Part shown: piece by piece, positions 1 to 8,083 of the stretch
Numbering within the stretch: the first letter of the stretch is position 1
How the letters are laid out: every line of letters starts with the position of its first letter
NCBI RefSeq assembly: GCF_003722335.1
Contig: NZ_CP026100.1
Span: 806,001 to 870,000, forward strand
Direction: 5' to 3'
From: Caulobacter flavus
GTDB taxonomy: Bacteria; Pseudomonadota; Alphaproteobacteria; Caulobacterales; Caulobacteraceae
Length of the DNA: 64,000 bases
Notes under the pieces: model-generated
Databases searched by the model: none
Seen by the model: only the letters and a program-made list of their open reading frames with translations
Told to the model about the DNA's origin: nothing
Position numbers and translations under genes: made by a program

Positions 1-1116
1 ACCCACGGCGCGGCGATGGCCGGCCACGCCATCCAGCACGCGGTGTCGCGCGCCGGGCTCGAAGGCGCCGAGGTCGAGGACGTCGTGCTGGGCTGCGGCG
101 GTCCCGAAGGCGCCACCGGCATGAACGTGGCCCGCAACGCCGCCATCTGGGCCGGCCTGCCGGTGACCACCTCGGGCCAGACCGTCAACCGCTTCTGCTC
201 GTCGGGCCTACAGGCCATCGCCACGGCCGCCAACTACGTCCGCAACGACGGCGCCCCGGTGGCCATCGGCGGCGGCGTGGAGTCGATCTCGCTGGTGCAG
301 GGCGGCGGCCACATGAACCGCTTCCACATCACCGAAGACAAGCTGATGAAGGAAAAACCGGCCCTGTGGATGGCGATGATCGACACCGCCGACATCGTCG
401 CCAAGCGCTATGGCGTCAGCCGCGAATACCAGGACGAATACGCTCTTCGTAGCCAACAGCGGATTGCAGCGGCGCAAGCCGCCGGCCTGTTCGCCGACGA
501 GATCGTGCCGATGGCCACCAAGATGAAGGTGGTCAACAAGGAGACCAAGGAAGAGAGCCTGGTCGACTATGTCGTCACCAAGGACGAGTGCAATCGTCCG
601 GAGACCACGCTGGAAGGCCTGGCCAAGCTGGAGCCGGTCAAGGGTCCGGGCAACTTCATCACCGCCGGCAACGCCAGCCAGCTGTCGGACGGCGCCGCCG
701 CCGTGGTGGTGATGGAGGCCAAGGAGGCCGCCCGCCGCAATCTCGAGCCGCTGGGCCTGTTCAAGGGCTTCGCCATCGCCGGATGCGAGCCCGACGAGAT
801 GGGCATCGGCCCGGTCTTCGCCGTGCCGCGCCTCCTGGAGCGCCACGGCCTGAAGGTCGACGACATCGACCTGTGGGAGCTGAACGAGGCCTTCGCCAGC
901 CAGTGCCTCTACAGCCGCGACCGCCTGGGCATCGATCCGGAGAAGTACAACGTCAACGGCGGCTCGATCGCCATCGGCCACCCCTTCGGCATGACCGGCG
1001 CCCGCTGCGCCGGCCACCTGCTGCTGGAAGGCAAGCGCCGCAAGGCCAAGCTGGGCGTGGTGACCATGTGCATCGGCGGCGGCATGGGCGCCGCCGGCTT
1101 GTTCGAAATCTTCTGA
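1..1116 (+). CDS. Acetyl-CoA C-acyltransferase (thiolase), 5'-truncated
   Basis: Thiolase of fatty-acid beta-oxidation or acetoacetyl-CoA metabolism: cleaves 3-ketoacyl-CoA with CoA, or condenses acetyl-CoA. The frame is open to base 1, so the N-terminus lies outside the window; the first ATG at 16 is internal, because the residues before it (THGAA) continue the conserved block. Seen: nucleophile cysteine in [17 protein letters not shown], the histidine motif [10 protein letters not shown] and the second cysteine in [10 protein letters not shown]. About 371 residues remain of a usual 390-400, so only some 20 are missing. The last codons (AAGLFEIF, stop) lie inside a strong hairpin and are the first part of a tandem repeat. 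Family is certain; degradative versus biosynthetic role is not. Confidence 0.93.
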   Translation, partial: THGAAMAGHAIQHAVSRAGLEGAEVEDVVLGCGGPEGATGMNVARNAAIWAGLPVTTSGQTVNRFCSSGLQAIATAANYVRNDGAPVAIGGGVESISLVQGGGHMNRFHITEDKLMKEKPALWMAMIDTADIVAKRYGVSREYQDEYALRSQQRIAAAQAAGLFADEIVPMATKMKVVNKETKEESLVDYVVTKDECNRPETTLEGLAKLEPVKGPGNFITAGNASQLSDGAAAVVVMEAKEAARRNLEPLGLFKGFAIAGCEPDEMGIGPVFAVPRLLERHGLKVDDIDLWELNEAFASQCLYSRDRLGIDPEKYNVNGGSIAIGHPFGMTGARCAGHLLLEGKRRKAKLGVVTMCIGGGMGAAGLFEIF

Positions 1117-1328
1117 TTTCGGCAAGCCGGACGACGGCGCCCATCACTCGAAGTCTGCTGAAATCGCATTCGCGATTTCAGCGGGGCGCCGCCGGCTTGT
1201 TCGAAATCTTCTGATTTCGGCAAGCCGGACGACGGCGCCCATCGCTCGAAGTCTGCTGAAATCGCATTCGCGATTTCAGCGGGGCGCCGCCGGCTTGTTC
1301 GAAATCTTCTGATTTCGGCAAGCCGGAC
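1086..1328. repeat. 98-bp tandem hairpin repeat (2.5 copies) overlapping the thiolase 3' end
   Basis: Units are 1086-1183, 1184-1281 and a partial 1282-1328. The two full units differ at one base (A1146 versus G1244). Each full unit has two palindromes: one with arms CCGGCTTG...CAAGCCGG extended by CGAAATC/GATTTCG around a TTCT loop, and a perfect hairpin CTGAAATCGC-ATTC-GCGATTTCAG. In the first unit the first hairpin contains the thiolase codons AGLFEIF and its stop. The array fills most of the 333-bp gap before the next gene; I see no gene there. Confidence 0.92.
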
Positions 1329-1397
1329 CACCCGGGCCTAGGATGCAGGCTCGATTGAGCCGTGTTCTGAACTGGGGAAGTTCAACGCCTATTTTTC

Positions 1398-1435
1398 GTC
1401 ATCCCGGAAAGCCCGCAGGGCTTATCCGGGATGAC
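1398..1435. terminator. Intergenic hairpin, possible bidirectional terminator
   Basis: Arms GTCATCCCGG (1398-1407) and CCGGGATGAC (1426-1435) enclose a second stem AAGCCC-gca-GGGCTT. It lies between convergent genes, with an ATTTTT run just upstream that would act as a U tract for transcription from the right. This is a common repeat-type palindrome in alphaproteobacteria; termination is inferred. Confidence 0.5.
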
Positions 1436-1449
1436 GGGAAATTACCGAC

Positions 1450-1863
1450 CTAGCGACCCTTGCGCTCGAAGGTCGTCGCGAACTTGGGATTGAAGATCTG
1501 GAACTCGCCCTCGGGCGTGATCACCAGGCCGGTGATGCTCCGCCGCAGGGCCTCCTGGCGCTCCCAGCCCCAGACTTCGAGCGTGACGGTCAGCCCGCCC
1601 TCCTCCTGCGTCACTTCCTTGCTGTCGTAGTCCACGACCCGGCCCTGCCAGAGGATTTCGCCGCCGGACACGATCAGCTCGACGGACGGATCCCCGGCCT
1701 CGCGCCAACGGCCCTGCATCTGCCTGGGCAGCGGCGCCTTCCGATCCGTCTTGCCCAGTTCGCCGAAGGCGGAATCGGCGGCCGGCGCGGACGCCGGCGC
1801 CGCGTGAGCCTCGACGGCGACCAGGGCCAGGACCAGGGAAATCGCCAGGGACAGCCGACGCAT
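1450..1863 (-). CDS. Small exported protein of unknown function
   Basis: 137 residues. The N-terminus MRRLSLAISLVLALVAVEAHA is a typical Sec signal peptide, with cleavage likely after AHA or APA. The mature part is mostly predicted beta strand, with a WEVWGWER-like patch and an acidic middle (DYDSKEVTQEEGG); I recognise no domain. ATG at 1863 follows a GGAG about 11 bases upstream. Lies 67 bases downstream of another exported protein on the same strand, so possibly co-transcribed. Likely periplasmic; function unknown. Confidence 0.7.
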   Translation of the reverse strand: MRRLSLAISLVLALVAVEAHAAPASAPAADSAFGELGKTDRKAPLPRQMQGRWREAGDPSVELIVSGGEILWQGRVVDYDSKEVTQEEGGLTVTLEVWGWERQEALRRSITGLVITPEGEFQIFNPKFATTFERKGR

Positions 1864-1930
1864 ACGCTCTAACTCCGCTTCACTCGTCCCGCACGAGACG
1901 AAAACGGCGCGCTCAATTCAAGCCCGAAAT

Positions 1931-2566
1931 CTACAGACCCAGGTCCTTGCGCACGAAGCGGTAGGTCTCGCGCTTCTCGCAGGCGCAGGCCTTCATCTGG
2001 CCGTCGGGCGTCCACCAGACCAGCAGCGGATAGGCGAAGTTGACGCCGTTGGCCTTGAGCAGCGGAACCAGGTCCTCGACCGACTTGCGGCCGGCTTCGA
2101 TCACCGCGGTGCGGGCGATGTCGCCGTCGGCGGGCTTGAGGCCCGGAGCGGTCCAGGCGTCGACCGGCGTGGCGTCCCACGCCTCAGACAGTTCCCACGA
2201 GCGGTTGATCCACAGCTCGGCGACGGTGGCGCGCTCGACCGGCGTCGACTTGGGCACGCCGTTGCGGTCGGCGCGGGCGATTTCGATCAGGCGGGTGTCG
2301 ACACCGGCCTTGTGCAGGCGCGGATACTCTTCCTTCTTGAAGCGGACGCAGTCGGGGCAGGTGCGGAAGCTGATCATGTAGAGCTTGGGGCCCTTGAGGC
2401 CCGGCGACACCCAGCCCGAGCCCTCGAGGATCTTGGCGATCTCGGCCTGGTTCTTGGTGATGGTCTTGGGCCGCCAGCGCAGTTCGAAGTTCCACCACGC
2501 CCCCCAGCCGGCGACGACCACGACGACGACGGCGGCGAGGCCGGCCCACAGCTTCCAGTTCTTCAT
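1931..2566 (-). CDS. Membrane-anchored thioredoxin-like protein with a CPDC motif
   Basis: 211 residues from ATG 2566, chosen over an upstream in-frame start at 2632 because an AGAGGA Shine-Dalgarno lies just before it and the following MKNWKLWAG leads straight into a hydrophobic helix (about residues 6-25), a signal anchor. The sequence ISFRTCPDCVRF has the CxxC pattern of thioredoxin-fold proteins, and a second cysteine pair (KACACEK) lies near the C-terminus. A periplasmic thiol/disulfide role is an inference from the CPDC motif; I do not recognise a named family. Divergent from tsaE. Confidence 0.72.
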   Translation of the reverse strand: MKNWKLWAGLAAVVVVVVAGWGAWWNFELRWRPKTITKNQAEIAKILEGSGWVSPGLKGPKLYMISFRTCPDCVRFKKEEYPRLHKAGVDTRLIEIARADRNGVPKSTPVERATVAELWINRSWELSEAWDATPVDAWTAPGLKPADGDIARTAVIEAGRKSVEDLVPLLKANGVNFAYPLLVWWTPDGQMKACACEKRETYRFVRKDLGL

Positions 2567-2682
2567 CTCGACCGGTCCTCTCGGAATTGCAGTCCTGGTG
2601 ATAGGACGCCCCGCGCGCCGGAGCGAAGGCAAAATTCCTGAAAGCCGCTTGAGGCGCGCGCGGGGGACTCTAGATTGGCGCG

Positions 2683-3174
2683 ATGTCCACGTCTCAGGCG
2701 CCCGGGGGCGCCGCCTTCCTCGAAATCGACCTGCCCGACGAGGCCGCCACCAAGGCCCTCGGCCAGCGACTGGCCGCGACCCTGTTCCCGGGCGCGGCGC
2801 TCTGCCTCTACGGCCCGCTGGGAGCCGGCAAGTCGACCCTGGCCCGCGCCCTGGTCCGCGCCCTGACCTCGCCCGACGAAGAGGTGCCCAGCCCGACCTT
2901 CACCCTCGTGCAGTTCTACGAGGCGGCCGACTTCCCGCTGGCCCATTTCGACCTCTACCGCCTGGAGGATCCGGACGAGGCCTACGAGATCGGCCTGCTC
3001 GAAGCGCTGGAGGACGGCGCGGCCCTGATCGAGTGGCCCCAGCGCCTGGAGGGCCGTCTGCCGCCGCACCGACTCGATGTAGAGATTTCGCCGGTCCTGG
3101 ACGCCGCCGAGGAAGCGCGCCGCGTCCGCATCACCCCCTTCGGCGCCTTCGAGGAACGCAAGCTTGAGCTCTGA
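2683..3174 (+). CDS. tsaE: tRNA threonylcarbamoyladenosine biosynthesis ATPase TsaE
   Basis: 163 residues, normal for the family. P-loop ATPase that works with TsaB, TsaC and TsaD in making t6A37 in ANN-decoding tRNAs. Seen: Walker A GPLGAGKST (about residues 47-55), the switch region PSPTFTLVQFY and the family block HFDLYRLEDPDEAYEIGL. First gene of a tightly packed operon; its last 11 bases overlap the amgK start. Linkage of tsaE to amgK-murU recurs in proteobacteria. Confidence 0.95.
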   Translation: MSTSQAPGGAAFLEIDLPDEAATKALGQRLAATLFPGAALCLYGPLGAGKSTLARALVRALTSPDEEVPSPTFTLVQFYEAADFPLAHFDLYRLEDPDEAYEIGLLEALEDGAALIEWPQRLEGRLPPHRLDVEISPVLDAAEEARRVRITPFGAFEERKLEL

Positions 3175-4249
3175 CCGCGAGACCCTGAAGGCCGAGTTCC
3201 TGGCCCGCCACGGCTATGGCGACGTCCGCCGCCAGCCGCTGGGCGGCGACGCCTCGACCCGATCGTACGAGCGCCTGCATCGCGACGGCCGGACCTTCAT
3301 CTTCATGGACCAGCCGCCGGCCCTGGAGACCGCTCCGTGCCCGCCCGGCGCCACGCCGGACGAGCGCCGGGCCCTGGGATTCAACGCCGCCTACCGCCTG
3401 GCCGCGGGCCGGGTCGACGCCTTCGTGGCCGTGGCCGGCTGGCTGCGCGCGCAAGGGCTGTCGGCGCCTGAAGTGCTGGCCGCCGAGCCCGCCCTCGGCC
3501 TGGCCGTGCTGGAAGACCTGGGCGACGACCTCTACGCCAAGGTGATCGCCGAAGGCGGCGACGAGCCGGCCATGTACGACGCCGCGGTCGACGCGCTCGT
3601 GGCCCTGCACGCCGCCAAGCCCCCGGCGGTGCTGGAGGCCGGCGGCTCGACCTGGCCGCTGCTGACCTATGACGACCTGGCCCTGCGCATGGCCCAGGAC
3701 CTGTTCGTCGAGTGGCTGCCCCGGCTGAAGCCGGTGACGTTCGACGCCGCCGCCCTGGCCGACTGGCAAGCGCTGTGGACGCCGATCCGCGCGCGGGCCG
3801 AGGCCGGCGCGTCCGTGTTCTGCCACCGCGACTATCACGCCGAGAACCTGCTGTGGCTGCCCGATCGCCAGGGCCCGGCCCGCGTGGGCCTGATCGACTT
3901 CCAGGACGCCGTGGTCGCCCATCCGGCCTGGGACTTCTCGATGCTGCTGCACGACGCCCGCCGCGACGTCTCGCCGGACATCGAGCAGCGAAGCCTCGAG
4001 CGCTATCTCGCCGCCCGCCCCGACCTCGACCGCGCGCAATTCCTGGCCGACTACCACGCGCTGGGCGCGCTGAACGTCGCCCGCATCCTCGGCATCTTCG
4101 CCCGCCTGGTCACTCGCGACGGCAAGCCCCGGTACGAGAGCTTCATGCCGCGCCTGTGGCGCTATCTCGACAGCTGCCTGGCCGATCCGGCGCTGGCGGG
4201 GCTCAAGGCCTGGTTCGACGCCCACGTCCCGGCGGAGGCCCGCTCGTGA
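3164..4249 (+). CDS. amgK: N-acetylmuramate/N-acetylglucosamine 1-kinase AmgK
   Basis: Aminoglycoside-phosphotransferase-fold kinase that phosphorylates MurNAc or GlcNAc at C1 during peptidoglycan recycling, feeding MurU and bypassing early UDP-MurNAc synthesis (known for the family; the route makes cells less sensitive to fosfomycin). Seen: catalytic loop CHRDYHAENLLWL and metal-binding GLIDFQDA. The start is TTG at 3164, preceded by GAGGAA at 3151-3156; there is no earlier ATG or GTG before the conserved region GGDASTRSYER. 361 residues. Overlaps tsaE by 11 bases and murU by 4 (GTGA). The murU neighbour separates it from other APH-fold kinases. Confidence 0.92.
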   Translation: MSSDRETLKAEFLARHGYGDVRRQPLGGDASTRSYERLHRDGRTFIFMDQPPALETAPCPPGATPDERRALGFNAAYRLAAGRVDAFVAVAGWLRAQGLSAPEVLAAEPALGLAVLEDLGDDLYAKVIAEGGDEPAMYDAAVDALVALHAAKPPAVLEAGGSTWPLLTYDDLALRMAQDLFVEWLPRLKPVTFDAAALADWQALWTPIRARAEAGASVFCHRDYHAENLLWLPDRQGPARVGLIDFQDAVVAHPAWDFSMLLHDARRDVSPDIEQRSLERYLAARPDLDRAQFLADYHALGALNVARILGIFARLVTRDGKPRYESFMPRLWRYLDSCLADPALAGLKAWFDAHVPAEARS

Positions 4250-4971
4250 GCGCCCCCACCAAGGCCATGGTGCTGGCCGCGGGCCTGGGCACCCGCATGC
4301 GCCCGCTGACCAACGACCGGCCCAAGGCCCTGGTCGAGGTCGCCGGCGCCACCCTGATCGACCACATGCTGGGCCGCCTGGCCGACGCCGGCGTCGAAAC
4401 GGCCGTGGTCAACGTCCACGCCTTTGCAGACCGGCTGGAAGCCCACCTGAAAACCCGCGCCGGCGCGCCGGCCATAGTCATCTCCGACGAGCGCGGCGAA
4501 CTGCTGGAAACCGGCGGCGGCCTGCGCAAGGCCCGGCCGCTGCTGGGCGAGGACCCGGTGTTCGTCGCCAACATCGACTCCGTCTGGACCGAAGACGGCG
4601 CGCCGGCGATCGACAGCCTGGCCAGGGCCTGGGATCCCGAGCGCATGGACGTGTGCCTGCTGCTGGCGCGGCTGGACCGCACGCTCGGCTTCGACGGGGC
4701 CGGCGACTTCTTCATGGCCGAAGACGGCGCCCTGACCTTCCGGGGCGCGGCGTCCAGCGCGCCCTACGCCTATATGGGCGTGCATATCTGCCGGCCGGAC
4801 ATCGTCGACGACGGCCCCGACGGCGCGTTCTCGCTGGCGACGATCTGGCGCGAACTGGCGCCGCGAGGCCGCGTCCACGGCGTGGTCATGGACGGTTTCT
4901 GGATGCACGTCGGCGATCCCGGCGCGCGCGACGAGGCCGAGGCCAAGCTGGCAGAGGCCCGAGGAAAATGA
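4246..4971 (+). CDS. murU: N-acetylmuramate 1-phosphate uridylyltransferase MurU
   Basis: 241 residues. Nucleotidyltransferase converting MurNAc-1-P and UTP to UDP-MurNAc, the last salvage step after AmgK. Seen: N-terminal signature MVLAAGLGTRMRPLT followed by RPKALVEVAG, and the NIDSVW region at the usual metal-binding position. GTG start at 4246 overlaps the amgK stop (GTGA), implying translational coupling; its own stop overlaps the addB ATG. A generic glucose-1-phosphate-type transferase would look similar; the amgK partner makes MurU much more likely. Confidence 0.92.
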   Translation: MSAPTKAMVLAAGLGTRMRPLTNDRPKALVEVAGATLIDHMLGRLADAGVETAVVNVHAFADRLEAHLKTRAGAPAIVISDERGELLETGGGLRKARPLLGEDPVFVANIDSVWTEDGAPAIDSLARAWDPERMDVCLLLARLDRTLGFDGAGDFFMAEDGALTFRGAASSAPYAYMGVHICRPDIVDDGPDGAFSLATIWRELAPRGRVHGVVMDGFWMHVGDPGARDEAEAKLAEARGK

Positions 4972-7922
4972 GCGGCCTGGCCGGTTCCGGCTGGTTCTCG
5001 ATCCCGGCGCACCGGCCGTTCGTCGACGACGTGGCCGCGGGCCTGGTGGAACGCCTCGCGGACCTGGGTCCCGACGCCCTGTCGCACGCCACCCTGCTGA
5101 CGCCCACGCGACGCGGCGCCCGCGCCTTGGCCGACGCGTTCCTGGCGGTGAACGGCGGGCGGGCGGTGCTGCTGCCGCAGATCCGCCCCCTGGGCGACCT
5201 CGACGAGGGCGAGCCGCCGTTCGAGCCCGGCGACCTGGCGCTGGACCTGCCGCCGGCCGTCTCCAGCCGCCGCCGCCGGTTCGAGCTGGCCCGCCTGGTG
5301 CACGACAACGCCTCGCTGCTCGACAGTCCGCCCAGCGCCGGCCAGGCCCTGGAGATGGCCAAGGCCGTCTCCGACCTGCTCGACAGCTGCCAGATCGAGG
5401 AGGTCCCGATCATCGAGCGCCTCGACGGCCTGGCCGACGGCGACCTGGCCGCCCACTGGCAGGTCTCGGCCCGGTTCATCCGGGCCATGGTAGAAGGCTG
5501 GAGCGCGCGGCTGTCGGACCTGAACCTGATGGACGTCAGCGCCCGCCGCGTGGCCCTGCTGCGCGAACTGGCCAAGCAGTGGACGGCCAGTCCGCCACCC
5601 GGCGTGCTGGTCGCCGCCGGCTCGACCGGCACCGCGCCCGCCACCGCCGACCTGCTGATCGCGGTCGCCAACGCGCCGCAGGGCTGCGTCGTGCTGCCGG
5701 GCCTCGACGAGGACCTGGCGGGCGAAGCCTGGGACCAGGTCGGCGAGCAGCATCCGCAGGGCGCCATGCGCCGCCTTCTCCACCGGGCCGGCGTGGATCG
5801 CGGCGTCGTCCGCCGCTGGCGCAACGAGGCCGACAGCCGGGGCCGCTGGCGCCGGCGCCTGGTCAACGAGGCCCTGCGCCCGGCCGAGGCCACCGCCGAC
5901 TGGCTGGCCCAGATCGCCAAGCTGCGCGCGGAGTCCGCCAGCGTCGACCCGATCGCCGAGGGCCTGTCGGGCCTGTCTTTGGTCAACGCCTCGGGCGAGG
6001 AGGAGGCGGCCCTGGCCTGCGCCCTCTTGCTGCGCGAAGCCCTGGAGACCGAAGGCAAGACCGCCGCGCTCGTGACGCCCGACCAGCAGCTGGCCCGCCG
6101 GGCTGGGCTCTATCTGGCCCGCTGGGGCGTCGTGCCCGACAGCTCGGCCGGCGCGCCGCTGGCGGCTTCGGCCCCGGCCGTGCTGGCTCGCAAGCTGGCC
6201 GCCCTGGTGCTGGCGCCGCTGGATCCCGTCGGCCTGCTGGCCGTGGCCAAGCACCCGCTGCTGAAGGCCGACGAGGCCGCCCGGACGCTGGAGCGACACG
6301 GACTGCGCGGTCCCGCCCCCGTCGACGCCGCCGCCTTGAAGGGCCGCATCGCCGCCTTTCCCGAGGCCGTGGACCTGGCCAGCCGAATCCACGCCGCCGT
6401 CGAGATCGCCTGCGCGCCCTATGCCGGCGCGCCCGTCGCCTCGCCGCACCTGGCCGCCGAGGCCCTGGCCAAGGCGCTGGAGAGCCTGGTCGAGCCGTCG
6501 GCGCTGTGGGCCGGTTCGGGCGGCGAGGCCCTGGCGGCCCTGGTCTCGGCCCTGATCGACGACGGCCAGGCCCTGCCGCCGACCAATCCGCTGGGCTTCC
6601 TCGACCTGCTGGGCCGTCTGGTCGACGAGGAGACCCTGCGCGTCGGCGGGGCCACGCACCCCCAACTCAGAATGCTGGGCGCCATCGAGGCTCGCCTCGT
6701 GCGCGCCGACCGGCTGATCCTGGCCGGGCTGGAGGAAGGCGTCTGGCCGCAGGCCGCGCCGATCGACCCGTTCCTGTCGCGGCCGATGCGCGGCAAGCTC
6801 GGCCTGCCGCCGCCCGAGCGCAAGATCGGCCTCACCGCCCACGACTTCGCCCAGGCCGCCAGCGCCCCCGACGTGATCCTGGTGCACAGCCAGCGCCGTG
6901 GCGGCGCCCCCGCCGTCGAGAGCCGCTGGCTGTGGCGGATGAAGACCCTGGCGCGCGGCGCGGGCCTGACCCTGACCGAGCGCGCCGACGTGCTGGACTG
7001 GGCTCGCGCCCTCGACGCGCCCGGCCCCTACGCGCCGGTCAAGCGCCCCGCCCCTTGCCCGCCGGTCGAGGATCGCCCGCGCCGAATGGCCGTCACCCGC
7101 GTCGAGGCCCTGACCCGCGACCCCTACGCGGTCTGGGCGCGCGACATCCTCAAGCTCTATCCCCTCGACCGTCCGGACGAGCCCGTGGAGGCGCGCGCCC
7201 GGGGCACGGCCATCCACGCGGCCTTCGAGGTGTTCGCCCTGACCTATCCCGACGCCCTGCCGGCCGACGGCGCGGAGATCTTCGAGGGCCTGTACATCGC
7301 CGAGCTGGTCGCCGCCGGCATGCCGCCTTCGGCCCTGGCCCGCGAGCGCGCCCTGGCCCGCGAGGCGGCTCTGTGGGTCATGGGCCTGGAGGCTCGCCGC
7401 CGGGCCGGCGCGGAGAAGATCGTGGTCGAGGCCGCCGGCGAGATCACCTTCCAGGTCGACGGCCGCCCCTTCACCCTGACGGCCAAGACCGACCGGCTGG
7501 AGCCGACCCGCGACGGCGCCGCCGCCCACATCCTCGACTACAAGACCGGCGCCGCTCCCAGCCAGAAGCAGGTCGACACCGGCTTCTCGCCGCAGCTGAC
7601 CCTGACGGCGGCCATCCTGCAGAACGGCGGCTTTACCGACATCGGCCCGCGCCAGCCGGGCGACCTGACCTACATCCGCGTCACCGGCCGCCGCCCGGCC
7701 GGCGAGGAACAGGTGCGCGCCGCCGCCGGCTCGCAAAGCGAGGAGGCCGCCCGCAAGGCCTTCGACGGCCTGGTCGACCTGATCCGCAAGTACGACGACC
7801 CGACGCGGCCCTACCTGTCGCGCACCGCCCCGCAGTTCGTGCACGACCACGCCGGCGACTACGGCCACCTGGCGAGGGTGTTCGAATGGTCGACCAGCGG
7901 CGACGAGGGGGACGGGGAATGA
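4968..7922 (+). CDS. addB: Double-strand-break repair protein AddB (alphaproteobacterial type)
   Basis: 984 residues. Subunit of the AddAB helicase-nuclease that resects double-strand ends for RecA. The N-terminal helicase-like part has no Walker A (LLTPTRRGARALADAFL in its place), as in AddB of this class. The C-terminal RecB-like nuclease domain has GTAIHAAFE and ILDYKTG. ATG at 4968 overlaps the murU stop (ATGA). The stop at 7920-7922 in turn overlaps an ATG at 7919 that appears to be the old addA start; see the bridging ORF. Confidence 0.95.
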   Translation: MSGLAGSGWFSIPAHRPFVDDVAAGLVERLADLGPDALSHATLLTPTRRGARALADAFLAVNGGRAVLLPQIRPLGDLDEGEPPFEPGDLALDLPPAVSSRRRRFELARLVHDNASLLDSPPSAGQALEMAKAVSDLLDSCQIEEVPIIERLDGLADGDLAAHWQVSARFIRAMVEGWSARLSDLNLMDVSARRVALLRELAKQWTASPPPGVLVAAGSTGTAPATADLLIAVANAPQGCVVLPGLDEDLAGEAWDQVGEQHPQGAMRRLLHRAGVDRGVVRRWRNEADSRGRWRRRLVNEALRPAEATADWLAQIAKLRAESASVDPIAEGLSGLSLVNASGEEEAALACALLLREALETEGKTAALVTPDQQLARRAGLYLARWGVVPDSSAGAPLAASAPAVLARKLAALVLAPLDPVGLLAVAKHPLLKADEAARTLERHGLRGPAPVDAAALKGRIAAFPEAVDLASRIHAAVEIACAPYAGAPVASPHLAAEALAKALESLVEPSALWAGSGGEALAALVSALIDDGQALPPTNPLGFLDLLGRLVDEETLRVGGATHPQLRMLGAIEARLVRADRLILAGLEEGVWPQAAPIDPFLSRPMRGKLGLPPPERKIGLTAHDFAQAASAPDVILVHSQRRGGAPAVESRWLWRMKTLARGAGLTLTERADVLDWARALDAPGPYAPVKRPAPCPPVEDRPRRMAVTRVEALTRDPYAVWARDILKLYPLDRPDEPVEARARGTAIHAAFEVFALTYPDALPADGAEIFEGLYIAELVAAGMPPSALARERALAREAALWVMGLEARRRAGAEKIVVEAAGEITFQVDGRPFTLTAKTDRLEPTRDGAAAHILDYKTGAAPSQKQVDTGFSPQLTLTAAILQNGGFTDIGPRQPGDLTYIRVTGRRPAGEEQVRAAAGSQSEEAARKAFDGLVDLIRKYDDPTRPYLSRTAPQFVHDHAGDYGHLARVFEWSTSGDEGDGE

Positions 7923-8083
7923 ACGGCGCGACCCTGTCCTCAAGGAACCTCCCCCTCTGGGGGAGGCGATCGCATAGCGATCGGTGGGGGGAAAGCCTAC
8001 GGAACCGGCAAGGGACGCGGCGGCTGAAAACGCCCCCCCTCCGGCCTTCGGCCGCCTCCCCCAGAGGGGGAGGTTCCCTGTGA
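7919..8083 (+). CDS. Repeat-derived 54-codon ORF bridging addB and addA
   Basis: The ATG at 7919 overlaps the addB stop (ATGA). The frame runs through the whole palindromic repeat and ends in TGA at 8081-8083, which overlaps the GTG start of addA (GTGA). The peptide is basic and low-complexity, starting MNGATLSSRNLPLWGRR, and is unlikely to fold. If 7944-8077 is removed, the ATG at 7919 is in frame with addA (MNGATLSSTVTALLDP), so this looks like the original addA start split by the repeat. Translation is inferred; a role in coupling is the most plausible use. Confidence 0.45.
   Translation: MNGATLSSRNLPLWGRRSHSDRWGESLRNRQGTRRLKTPPLRPSAASPRGGGSL
7944..8077. repeat. 134-bp palindromic repeat inside the addB-addA junction
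   Basis: Ends GGAACCTCCCCC and GGGGGAGGTTCC are perfect inverted repeats. Each end also folds on itself (CCTCCCCCTCTGGGGGAGG), and inner hairpins CGATCGC-ata-GCGATCG and CGGCC-gaa-GGCCG follow. Same family as the copies at 20487, 55415, 57674 and 63576. Its right end provides the purine-rich AGGGGGAGG immediately before the addA GTG. Confidence 0.93.

Noticed and set aside
208..1125. Long open frame antisense to the thiolase gene
   Set aside because: High GC keeps antisense frames open. The plus strand has clear thiolase motifs and this frame encodes His/Ala/Gly-rich low-complexity sequence. The same reasoning removes all long antisense frames, including those opposite addB, addA, polA, sucA and the GH18/NodB/GT2 gene.
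7984..8079. N-terminal extension of addA starting at 7984
   Set aside because: The 32 extra residues are encoded wholly by the palindromic repeat and have no counterpart before the conserved helicase start.
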